DNA of 64,000 nt, taken from CAVYGN01 sp963796325 (GTDB lineage: Bacteria > Spirochaetota > Brevinematia > Brevinematales > JAOACQ01). This document shows, piece after piece, positions 35,527 through 43,558 of the stretch (within the stretch, counting starts at the first letter, position 1; every line of letters begins with the position of its first letter). The notes below the pieces were generated by a model. The model saw only the letters and a list, made by a program, of their open reading frames with translations, was not told where the DNA came from and made no database searches. The translations under genes were made by a program, and so were the position numbers. The stretch is taken from assembly GCA_963796325.1 (NCBI GenBank), contig CAWCLF010000001.1:1364001-1428000 (forward strand), given 5' to 3'.

Positions 35527-36156
35527 TCAATTATGATAGCTGATATTGAGCTGGGCTTCTCCAATGACTTTCCCCTTTATTGCGGCGAGAAGCTCTTCAA
35601 GGGTGAAACCGTCTTTAAGGCCGGTAGGAGCCGACAATGCATAAACCTTGAGCCTGTATATATGGATAATAGGCTTTTTGGCGTCTTTAGGAAAATCCGA
35701 GGGAGGCTGAGGGCCCTGGTATCCTATTTTTCCGGATCCGTTTTTACCCTGTACGAAAGAATGGGCGCCGGCCGATGCATCGGGCGGCAGGCCGGATAGC
35801 GAGGGATCGATATCTGCCGCGATCCAGTGAAGGAAGGCGGTTCCCTTCATGCCGTATGCAGCCAATACCTTCCGGGCATCCGGATCATCCAGGATAATGG
35901 CCAAAGCATGAGTTCCCGCAGGAAGGTCCTGCCATGCAAATGGAAAAGACCTGGGGTTGACGGGCCCTTTATCCAGGGCTGCATACTGGGGATCGATACT
36001 GCCGGCCGATCTCAGATGCGAATCGAAACCGACCATGGCCTTGCCGGTAACAGCCGGAGAACTCAGTTTGAATGAAGCTGTCTTTGAATAAACCGCGGAA
36101 GCTGTAAAAACCGTCACTATAGCAAGAAGGAAAAACCCGGTAAATATTTTATTCAT
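35527..36156 (-). CDS. Exported PEBP-family (YbhB/YbcL, Raf kinase inhibitor-like) protein
   Basis: 209 residues. A signal peptide (MNKIFTGFFLLAIVTVFTASAVYS) precedes a phosphatidylethanolamine-binding-protein fold: SFKLSSPAVTGKAMVGFDSH, AIILDDPDAR (the conserved D-P-D ligand-site motif), FLHWIAADID and the GYQGPQPPS segment. Bacterial members are small periplasmic proteins of unclear role; eukaryotic ones bind anionic ligands and inhibit kinases. ATG 36156 has GGAGG six bases upstream; the longer form from 36186 lacks one. Monocistronic, divergent from the cyclase operon. Confidence 0.9.
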   Translation of the reverse strand: MNKIFTGFFLLAIVTVFTASAVYSKTASFKLSSPAVTGKAMVGFDSHLRSAGSIDPQYAALDKGPVNPRSFPFAWQDLPAGTHALAIILDDPDARKVLAAYGMKGTAFLHWIAADIDPSLSGLPPDASAGAHSFVQGKNGSGKIGYQGPQPPSDFPKDAKKPIIHIYRLKVYALSAPTGLKDGFTLEELLAAIKGKVIGEAQLNISYHN

Positions 36157-36238
36157 AGATATCCTCCATAATGAATGCCAATGCATTATTTTTATAAAAA
36201 TTTAACTTAAACCACGGAAGTCGTCAAGGAAAAAACGC

Positions 36239-36267
36239 TTGATAATTAAGGGAATATTTCATAATAT
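36239..36267 (+). promoter_or_regulatory. Promoter of the cyclase operon
   Basis: TTGATA (36239-36244), 17-bp spacer, TAATAT (36262-36267), about 65 bases before ATG 36337. Confidence 0.55.
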
Positions 36268-36336
36268 TTACCGGGGTTTTTGAATATTCCTTCCTTTAAT
36301 AAATTTAGATTGAATTATTTGAATGCCGGAGTTATA

Positions 36337-37755
36337 ATGTTTTCATGGAGCCTTATTTTAAATAAGGAAGGTATTGAAATTTTCATGAATATTGACCTGC
36401 ATTTCTTCAAGATGCTTCCGGCAATATTATTACTGTATTTTTTAATTTATCCATGTCCGGCTGCCGGCCTTGATAAGCGTGAAAAAGTGTTCATCCTGCC
36501 TTTTAAAAATGAAACAGAAATAAAACAGTATTTTAATGCGGATATTTATAAAAAAATATTCTCACGCTCGTTTTATGCTTATTTGAGCGTTATTCCCGAA
36601 TCGGATATGGATTTCATTTTTACAAATGAAACAGAGGCCCAGGATTCGGATGCCAGGGATTTTGCAGTCCGTTCCGGCGCGCAATTGATCATATTCGGAA
36701 AATACCATCTGACGGGATACAAGGCAAAACCCGATATCAATGTGGAAGTGTCGGTTTATGACGCTGCAGCAGGAATCGTGATTTTCCGTAAAACATATGA
36801 GACCTCGACAGAGCAGCAGATCTTCGACAGCATCAACCGGATGATAGAAGAGGTCATGGTAAAAGCATTGAAAATCGAAATCAAAAGGGCTGCGACCCTG
36901 GAGTTCAGGGATTTCAGGCTCGAGAACCGGATTTACAGGCTGTATGTTAATGACAAACTTATAGCATCGCCGTCAAATTCCGATTTTTCGATGGAGCTCA
37001 GGGTTATTCCCGGGACAAATTACACTATTCTCCTCAAAAATGAATCGGGAAGTCGAATACTTTTAAAAAAGACCGTGATACTTTCTCCCGATGCGTCTAC
37101 AAACATCGGCTATAAAGGTTTCGGCACCGTCAGGATCGGGGGAATTACGTCAGGCGAAATAATGAAAAAATACCATATATACCTGGACGGAGTTCCTGCA
37201 GGTGAAAATTATTCGGCAACAAATGTCAGGGTGGATGTACCCCATTCTTTATTGATGACGGACGATATGAACAAAACAAATTATTATCGCGATTTCGATT
37301 TATATGACGGCGAGACAGTCACGATCAATCCTGAAGCTTCTGGTTTCCAGCGCCTCCATGTCGAACTTATTGTCCTCGATTATGATATTGCGACTTTGTT
37401 CCTGGAGATTTTTCCCATCGACAGCCATATCTATGCAGGCATAGGCTCAGGATTTTCCTTTATTAATTCCGATCAGGATGCAGTGTATTTTATCAGTCCT
37501 ATGATAGAAACCGGATATTATATTATTGGCGACGCCGGGTCGGCGTTCCGTATCGGGGCCGGTTTGATCTTCAGGGCTAATTTTGTTAAATACCAGGGCG
37601 CTGCATCGGGACTGGACATCCCTTTATTCAACTACGGGATTTTTGCAAGCGCCGATTACATGTTTATAAGTCTGCGTCCCGAATGTTATATTTATATAGA
37701 CGCTGACCGGAAGTTTCAGTTTTCTTTCGCCCTTTCAGCCGGTTTGCGTTACTGA
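36337..37755 (+). CDS. Exported protein with predicted C-terminal barrel, in cyclase operon
   Basis: 472 residues if started at ATG 36337, which has GGAG five bases upstream; ATG 36385 (MNIDLHFF) would give a more usual signal peptide and is the alternative. A hydrophobic segment (LPAILLLYFLIYPCPAAG) precedes KVFILPFKNETE-like N-terminal domain that recalls the TolB/CsgG-type N-domain of envelope proteins (FxNxT, SGAQLIIFGKYHLTGYK). A middle part of beta strands follows (about 200-350), then about eight predicted outer-membrane strands (AGIGSGFSFINSDQ, AFRIGAGLIFRANF, FSFALSAGLRY with a terminal aromatic). Family not recognised. It is the first of three genes ending with a PQQ-like propeller, 30 bp before the cyclase. 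Confidence 0.65.
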   Translation: MFSWSLILNKEGIEIFMNIDLHFFKMLPAILLLYFLIYPCPAAGLDKREKVFILPFKNETEIKQYFNADIYKKIFSRSFYAYLSVIPESDMDFIFTNETEAQDSDARDFAVRSGAQLIIFGKYHLTGYKAKPDINVEVSVYDAAAGIVIFRKTYETSTEQQIFDSINRMIEEVMVKALKIEIKRAATLEFRDFRLENRIYRLYVNDKLIASPSNSDFSMELRVIPGTNYTILLKNESGSRILLKKTVILSPDASTNIGYKGFGTVRIGGITSGEIMKKYHIYLDGVPAGENYSATNVRVDVPHSLLMTDDMNKTNYYRDFDLYDGETVTINPEASGFQRLHVELIVLDYDIATLFLEIFPIDSHIYAGIGSGFSFINSDQDAVYFISPMIETGYYIIGDAGSAFRIGAGLIFRANFVKYQGAASGLDIPLFNYGIFASADYMFISLRPECYIYIDADRKFQFSFALSAGLRY

Positions 37756-37785
37756 ACATGAGATTTTTAGAAATTGGAGAGATCG

Positions 37786-39717
37786 TTGTTTAAAAAGAAT
37801 CTGAAATCCTCTTTACTGTTATTGGACCTGGTTGTTCTGATTATAATATTTGTAAGCGTTTATTTTCTTTTCGAGCTGGTGATAAATAAAATTTTAATAT
37901 CCTACAGCGTCGACAGATTTTATGAAAGCATGAAGACGACGCAGTTCGATTTGAACAATGCCGTTGCTTATATTGAAGAAAAAAAGGAATTGCCTTATAA
38001 AAAGTTCGCAGATGAAATATTCAGTTACGTCAAATTGTCCACATTGAAAAGGGCCAAATACGACAACAGCATCGCAGCATTCATATTTCCTGAAAAGGAG
38101 AATTATCTGGTGATCGGTGAAAAAAAACGGCCCGAATTGAAAATAAATGTTAAAGATGTCAATTTTAATAATTATACAAATAATATAGTCGGCGATTCCG
38201 AAGCTGCGGGCGAGGGAAATAAAAACTACATCGAATTCAATATCGAAGGCAGAAGTTATATCGGCATTGCGGAATATTCCCAGGCCGGCATAAGGAGCAG
38301 TTTCGACAGGGACAATAATGAAATGCTCCATCCGATTATTCTGATAGCAGACAATAAGAGCGATTTTTTCTTTATACTGGACAGGGTAAGGAATATTTTC
38401 TTCATACTTCTTTCGCTTGTCATCGGCCTTGGAGCCGCTTACAAGATTTACAATACTTTTGTAATAACAAGAGAGATATATGATATAAGGGACAGGATGA
38501 CTGAGGCGGGTAAGGAAATCAGGGAACAGGGCCTTATCGGAAGCGGTAAAGAACCTTTAAAAAAGAATTTTATAGAAACGACCAACCTCGACGATTCCTT
38601 CAGGGATCTGACAGGTTCATTGCTCGACCTGGGCAATATTATATCGGGAATAGCGGACAGGGACCTTTTTACGGCGACTTTAAGGAAAGACAACAGCCTA
38701 CTAAGTCCTCATGACGAGATGATGACGATAATGTTCCTGGATATACAGGATTTTACCGGGATAACGGAAAGACATAAAGATAACATCATGGGGATCATAA
38801 ACAGGATATGGACCGAAGTCCAGAAAATCATCGGCGGCAAAAAGGGAAAAATCAATAAACTTATTGGCGACGCTGCTTTACTGATATTCCTGGACAATCA
38901 TAAAGAAGGCAAAACAAATTCAAGCATAAACGCCTTTTACGCGGCGGTGGAGCTCCTGGAAAGAGTGGAGGCGGTAAAAAGGGAGCTTGACATCGAATTT
39001 AATTTCAGGATCGGGCTCGATTACGGAAAGGTGACTTACGGCAAAACCGGATCGGACATGAACTACGAACTCGGGGTGATCGGCGATCCCGTCAATACCG
39101 CTTCAAGGCTTGAATCTCTTTCAAAGCAGTACCATACGAACCTCCTTTTAACTCAGAATGTCCTTGTTAATATGAATTTGAAACCCGATGTACTTTACAA
39201 CCTGAGCAAGGAAATCAATTCCGCGTCCGATTTCATAGCAAAGCTCTTGAAGGTCGATAAAGCCAGGCCGAAAGGGAAAAAAGAGCCTATAGAGATATAT
39301 ACTTTAATTAAGAAAAGGAATGACGATTTCTCATTGATAGGGCAGGATAAATATTTCACGCTTAATACATTCAAAGAATTTCAATTTCTTCTTGATAATT
39401 TCATTAACAGCATCAATATCTGGCACAGTTATTACGACAGGAAAAAGTCGGAGAGCGATTATCAATTGTCGAAGGAGACTGCCGATTTAAAGAGGGTGGC
39501 GGAAAAGAGATGGTCGGACCAGGTCAGGGTTCTGGCTGAATTTTTTATTAAAACAAAATTACCGCTCATAGAACATTTTATATCGACCATTCTGAAATAC
39601 GAGGAATTCGACCAATTCAAAAAAATTCCCGCAGAATGGCTTAAAAGGGAACAGTTCCAGGTAAAAGAGCCGTCCAAGGACTGGATAGAGAATGGAACGC
39701 TGGAACTGGAAAAATAG
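37786..39717 (+). CDS. Membrane class III adenylate/guanylate cyclase
   Basis: 643 residues. A TTG start at 37786 is chosen: GGAGA lies six bases before it, and no ATG is near. A first membrane helix (about 10-32), an extracytoplasmic domain (33-200), a second helix (205-225) and a linker precede the catalytic domain at about 310-460. It carries the metal aspartates in MFLDIQDFTG, KLIGDAALLIF, then FRIGLDYGKVTYG and GVIGDPVNTASRLESL; the Asn/Arg pair of the last motif is the transition-state-stabilising pair. A further helical region (460-643) follows. The nucleotide made (cAMP or cGMP) cannot be settled here, although Lys in KLIGD fits ATP use. Operon with the barrel and propeller genes. Confidence 0.9.
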   Translation: MFKKNLKSSLLLLDLVVLIIIFVSVYFLFELVINKILISYSVDRFYESMKTTQFDLNNAVAYIEEKKELPYKKFADEIFSYVKLSTLKRAKYDNSIAAFIFPEKENYLVIGEKKRPELKINVKDVNFNNYTNNIVGDSEAAGEGNKNYIEFNIEGRSYIGIAEYSQAGIRSSFDRDNNEMLHPIILIADNKSDFFFILDRVRNIFFILLSLVIGLGAAYKIYNTFVITREIYDIRDRMTEAGKEIREQGLIGSGKEPLKKNFIETTNLDDSFRDLTGSLLDLGNIISGIADRDLFTATLRKDNSLLSPHDEMMTIMFLDIQDFTGITERHKDNIMGIINRIWTEVQKIIGGKKGKINKLIGDAALLIFLDNHKEGKTNSSINAFYAAVELLERVEAVKRELDIEFNFRIGLDYGKVTYGKTGSDMNYELGVIGDPVNTASRLESLSKQYHTNLLLTQNVLVNMNLKPDVLYNLSKEINSASDFIAKLLKVDKARPKGKKEPIEIYTLIKKRNDDFSLIGQDKYFTLNTFKEFQFLLDNFINSINIWHSYYDRKKSESDYQLSKETADLKRVAEKRWSDQVRVLAEFFIKTKLPLIEHFISTILKYEEFDQFKKIPAEWLKREQFQVKEPSKDWIENGTLELEK

Positions 39718-39731
39718 AAGGAAGACCGGAT

Positions 39732-41567
39732 ATGATTAAATCGGGTGCCAGGATCGCCCTGTGGGTATTGAACGGGATCGGAGTTGCTGCAGTGGTGGCA
39801 GGGCTTTACTATGGAATATATTATTCCTCGGAGATTCTCATCCAGGATAAAAAATCGACGGCGCTAATTCCGGAAGGAAAATATATCATCAATGTACTTG
39901 CCGACGAATATGAAAACTTTTTAAAGGAAAAGGGGCAGAATCTCGAAGAGGAAAAAATCAGGCTTTTATCCGAGAAGGAAATAGCAAAGAGCAGAAATGA
40001 ACAGAAACAGATAGAGGATAAATTAAGACAGATCGAATCTGAAAAAAAGAATGTGGATACGGAGTTCAGCAGGAATGAACAGCAAAGAAAGGAAATTGAA
40101 AAGAATCTTAAAAACACTCAGGAAAACCTTGAAAAAACGAGGGAAGACATCGCAAGGTTAAACCAGGATAATTTAAACCTTTCTGTGAAAAATGAAGCTA
40201 TGGCAAATTATCTCAGGGATTACTTCGGCTCGATAAAAAACGGATTCGGCGATATTTACAGGAAAAACCCGAAAAAATTATCCGAGATCGAATCCGGATT
40301 TTCCAACGACAACGGCAGGAATTTTATCGCAGGGGAGTTTAAAATTCTAAATTCAGTTGCGGTTTCAAATAATATTATTGACGAACTGAAAAAGGAAAAT
40401 GCGGATTTGAAAAACAGTCTCAACACGATAACAAATGAAAGCCGGAACGAAAAGGACAGGAAGATTGCAGATCTGACAGGTGAAAACGAGGACTTAAAAA
40501 ACGCTGTCAGGATGCTTTCCAATAGTATTAACAGCGATAAGGACAGAAAGATAGCCGGATTGATAAAGGAAAACGCCGATCTGAAAAACAGTCTCAAGAC
40601 TGCGGCTGAAAACGACAGCGTGATTACAGCTCTCACGAAGGAAAACGGCGAACTTAAAATAAAACTGGAAAACCATGCCGGAAAGAACAATGGCCCTTCT
40701 TTAAACGCTGATATTCCCCTGTTAAGCGCGGGAAAAGATTATAACGATCCCCTGGTCAATAAAGGGGACATTATCGCCACGGCGAAAAATCAGCTGATAA
40801 TAACTACGGGCGAAGGCAATCCCGTGAAAACCGTGAAAGTGGTCCCGGAAGATTACGGCCTTACCCGCCCGGTAATAAGCGATAATATTATTTATGTGGG
40901 TTCCGATAACGGCGGCATTTACGCCTATAAGACTACGGGGGAGCTTTTGTGGAAAATGAAAGCGGGTAAAGAGATATACGGCGCTTCCCCTGCCGCGGAT
41001 TCAGGCCTGGTGGCAGTCCCGTCTCTCGACGAGGGAATAACAATTTATGACAGCAAAGGTAAATTGTTATCGAAAATCAATGAAACAGACCCCATTTTCT
41101 CGGCTCCGATTTTCATCAGGAACGGAAAATTCCTGGTTTACGTATCACAGATCGGCGATATTGTTTCATATGATATAAAAAATAAAGCTAAAACATGGGA
41201 TAAAAATTACAACGACATCCCTATCGACAGCTTTCCCTATCCGCTGACAGGCGATGACAATATAATTATCGCGCTGTCATCATCCGGAAAGGTTATCGCC
41301 GTCAAAGCCTCCGACGGTTCGCTTGCCTGGAAGGCCGATTTTCCGGAAATCAAAGACACTTCTATTAATCCGAGATTTGTCAGCGGGAAGCTCATAATGG
41401 CCGGCAGCTCGTCAAAATCCGTCATAATAGTGGTTAACGCCCTTAATGGAAATGTTGAATTAAGATCCGAATTTTTAAATGGAAAATTAAAAGCGCCTTT
41501 TATAAACGGAGACTCGATATATTTCGGGACCGATAATGGAAATATTTATTCCTATAAATTAAAATGA
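39732..41567 (+). CDS. Membrane-anchored coiled-coil protein with PQQ-like beta-propeller
   Basis: 611 residues. One N-terminal membrane helix (8-30), long coiled coils (about 55-150 and 215-310, with LKKENADLKNSL and LIKENADLKNSL heptads) and a C-terminal propeller of PQQ/pyrrolo-quinoline-type repeats (about 335-611): IYVGSDNGGIYAYKTTGELLW, IIALSSSGKVIAVKASDGSLAW, IYFGTDNGNIYSYKLK. BamB-like propellers act as scaffolds. Gap to the cyclase is 14 bp, so it may position the cyclase or the barrel of gene 36337 in the envelope. No catalytic motif. AAGGAAG before the ATG. Confidence 0.82.
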   Translation: MIKSGARIALWVLNGIGVAAVVAGLYYGIYYSSEILIQDKKSTALIPEGKYIINVLADEYENFLKEKGQNLEEEKIRLLSEKEIAKSRNEQKQIEDKLRQIESEKKNVDTEFSRNEQQRKEIEKNLKNTQENLEKTREDIARLNQDNLNLSVKNEAMANYLRDYFGSIKNGFGDIYRKNPKKLSEIESGFSNDNGRNFIAGEFKILNSVAVSNNIIDELKKENADLKNSLNTITNESRNEKDRKIADLTGENEDLKNAVRMLSNSINSDKDRKIAGLIKENADLKNSLKTAAENDSVITALTKENGELKIKLENHAGKNNGPSLNADIPLLSAGKDYNDPLVNKGDIIATAKNQLIITTGEGNPVKTVKVVPEDYGLTRPVISDNIIYVGSDNGGIYAYKTTGELLWKMKAGKEIYGASPAADSGLVAVPSLDEGITIYDSKGKLLSKINETDPIFSAPIFIRNGKFLVYVSQIGDIVSYDIKNKAKTWDKNYNDIPIDSFPYPLTGDDNIIIALSSSGKVIAVKASDGSLAWKADFPEIKDTSINPRFVSGKLIMAGSSSKSVIIVVNALNGNVELRSEFLNGKLKAPFINGDSIYFGTDNGNIYSYKLK

Positions 41568-41586
41568 ATCTTAAGGAGGGCCGGAA

Positions 41587-42408
41587 ATGTCTATCAAGGG
41601 CGAATGGATTAAATATAAGGATCAGAGGGGATATATTGCCGTGCCGGAAAAGGCCGAGCTTCCCGTTCCGGGCGTTATTGTGATTGCCGAGCTTTACGGC
41701 GTCAACGAGCAGATCGAAGATGTCTCAAGAAGGATTGCAGCCGCCGGTTATACGGCCCTGGCTCCCGATTTCTTCGCAGTAAACGGCGAGAGGCCTGAAC
41801 CGCTTAAAGAAGAAAGGGTTAAAGAGGCTATGATATTTATGAGAAAAGCAGGTCCCGCTATATTCGGAGATCCTGCGAAGCGCGCAGAGGAACTTGCGAA
41901 ACTTCCCCGGCAGGAAGGCGAAAGGATAGGCGAAACCCTCGGTGTTATATATTCCGGGATGTCAAATATGGATAAATACATCGGCATACTTAAGAGCGGC
42001 GCGCAGTACCTGCGGCATGAAAATCCGGGCACGAAGGACCAGAAGGTGGCCTGCGTAGGCTTCTGCATGGGCGGCGGATTGTCGGCCCTATTAGCCTGCG
42101 AAGAGCCGGAAATATCCGGCGCCGCGGTTTTCTACGGTCAGGCTCCGGCTCCCGATAAAATAAGTAAAATCAACTGCCCTGTAATCGCTTTCTACGGAGG
42201 CAACGACCAGCGCGTGAACGCCGGCATCCCGGGGTTCGAATCCGGGATGAAACAGGCCGGTAAAACTTACGAGCATTATATTTATGAAGGGGTTAACCAT
42301 GGATTTTTCAACGATGACAACCCCTCATACAATGTTAAAGCAGTACGCGATTCGTACGCAAAGCTCCTCAATTTCTTTTTGAAGACATTAACCGGGAAGG
42401 AAGCGTAG
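41587..42408 (+). CDS. Dienelactone hydrolase family protein
   Basis: 273 residues of alpha/beta-hydrolase fold. The triad of dienelactone hydrolase is complete: Cys160 in GFCMGGG, Asp207 in GGNDQRV, His238 in GVNHGFF, and Glu35 in VIAELYG, which orients the Cys. Such enzymes open lactone rings of dienelactones or related esters. An unusual insert of about 35 residues (RPEPLKEERVKEAMIFMRKAGPAIFG) lies after strand 3. AAGGAGGG before the ATG. It starts 19 bp after the propeller gene and may belong to the same transcript. Confidence 0.9.
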   Translation: MSIKGEWIKYKDQRGYIAVPEKAELPVPGVIVIAELYGVNEQIEDVSRRIAAAGYTALAPDFFAVNGERPEPLKEERVKEAMIFMRKAGPAIFGDPAKRAEELAKLPRQEGERIGETLGVIYSGMSNMDKYIGILKSGAQYLRHENPGTKDQKVACVGFCMGGGLSALLACEEPEISGAAVFYGQAPAPDKISKINCPVIAFYGGNDQRVNAGIPGFESGMKQAGKTYEHYIYEGVNHGFFNDDNPSYNVKAVRDSYAKLLNFFLKTLTGKEA

Positions 42409-42419
42409 GACGGCTTCCG

Positions 42420-43547
42420 TTGAATAACACCCGCGATTTTCTCGTCATGGCTAAACCCGCCGGCGCCCGCTGCAACCTGCGCTGCGATTACTGTTATTAT
42501 CTATCCAAAGAATCGCTTTTCCCTGAAGGCTGCAAAAGCATGTCTGCCGGGCTCCTCGAGAGATATATATCGCAGAGGATCGAATCATCCCCCGGGCAGT
42601 CAGTTCACTTCGAATGGCATGGAGGGGAACCAACGATCCTCGGGCTCGATTATTTCAGGCAAATCGTCTTGCTGCAGAAAAAATATGCAAAACCGGGTAA
42701 AAAGATCACGAACGGAATTCAGACCAACGGCACTTATATCGATGAAGGCTGGGCCGTTTTCCTCAAAGAGGAAGGATTTTCCGTCGGGCTTTCGCTTGAC
42801 GGGCCGGCAGAATTCCATGATAAATACAGGAAAACAGCCGGAGGCAGGCCGACGCATGCCGCGGTTGAAGACGCATTCAAGCTCCTGAAAAGACATGGCG
42901 TATTCTGCAATATTCTATGCGTGCTTCATAAGGGAAATTCGGCTGAACCCGACATGGTTTACGATTATTTCAGGGATATTAAAGCGAATTATATTCAATT
43001 CCTTCCGCTTGCGCTTAATCCGTCGCCAGGCAGAATCGCCGCCGCACCCCCCGGGATTATCGGGGAATTCCTGTGCAGGATATTCGACAGGTGGATAAAA
43101 TCAGATGTCGGGAGGATAGTAATACAAACTTTTGACGAAGCCCTGCGGCCGATATATGGGGTAGATCATGCCCTCTGCATACACAGGCAGGCATGCGGGG
43201 ATGCCGCGGTCCTCGAGCATGACGGCTCGTTTTATGCATGCGACCATTTTGTCGATCCCGGACACCTCATCGGCAATTTAAAAACGAAAAGCCTTACGGA
43301 ACTGGCAAATGACCCGCGCATGGCGAGTTTCGGAAATTCGAAAAGGGACACGCTGCCTGTCGCATGCCTCGAATGCAGCGTCTTGCCTTCCTGCAACGGC
43401 GGCTGTCCCAAGGACAGGGCCGAAGGCGGCATCAATCGGCTCTGCCCGGCATACAGGATGTTCTTCACTCACAGCCTGCCCGAACTGGCACGCCTTGCCC
43501 GCCATATGAAGGCAGGTTTGCCGCTAAGGGAGTTCAAACCTTATTGA
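42420..43547 (+). CDS. Radical SAM protein of anaerobic sulfatase-maturating type
   Basis: 375 residues. The radical SAM cluster motif C18xxxC22xxC25 (GARCNLRCDYC) follows FLVMAKPAGA, as in anSME enzymes. The SPASM/twitch region has C-terminal cysteines in ALCIHRQACGD, FYACDHFV, VACLECSVLPSCNGGCPKDR for two auxiliary Fe-S clusters. The family converts an active-site Cys or Ser of a sulfatase to formylglycine. No sulfatase gene is present in the window, so the target must be elsewhere or different. Start is TTG at 42420 (AGGA nine bases upstream); ATG 42447 would cut the conserved N-terminus. It begins 11 bp after the dienelactone hydrolase gene and converges on the next gene. Confidence 0.92.
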   Translation: MNNTRDFLVMAKPAGARCNLRCDYCYYLSKESLFPEGCKSMSAGLLERYISQRIESSPGQSVHFEWHGGEPTILGLDYFRQIVLLQKKYAKPGKKITNGIQTNGTYIDEGWAVFLKEEGFSVGLSLDGPAEFHDKYRKTAGGRPTHAAVEDAFKLLKRHGVFCNILCVLHKGNSAEPDMVYDYFRDIKANYIQFLPLALNPSPGRIAAAPPGIIGEFLCRIFDRWIKSDVGRIVIQTFDEALRPIYGVDHALCIHRQACGDAAVLEHDGSFYACDHFVDPGHLIGNLKTKSLTELANDPRMASFGNSKRDTLPVACLECSVLPSCNGGCPKDRAEGGINRLCPAYRMFFTHSLPELARLARHMKAGLPLREFKPY

Positions 43548-43558
43548 TGCCGGCCCGT

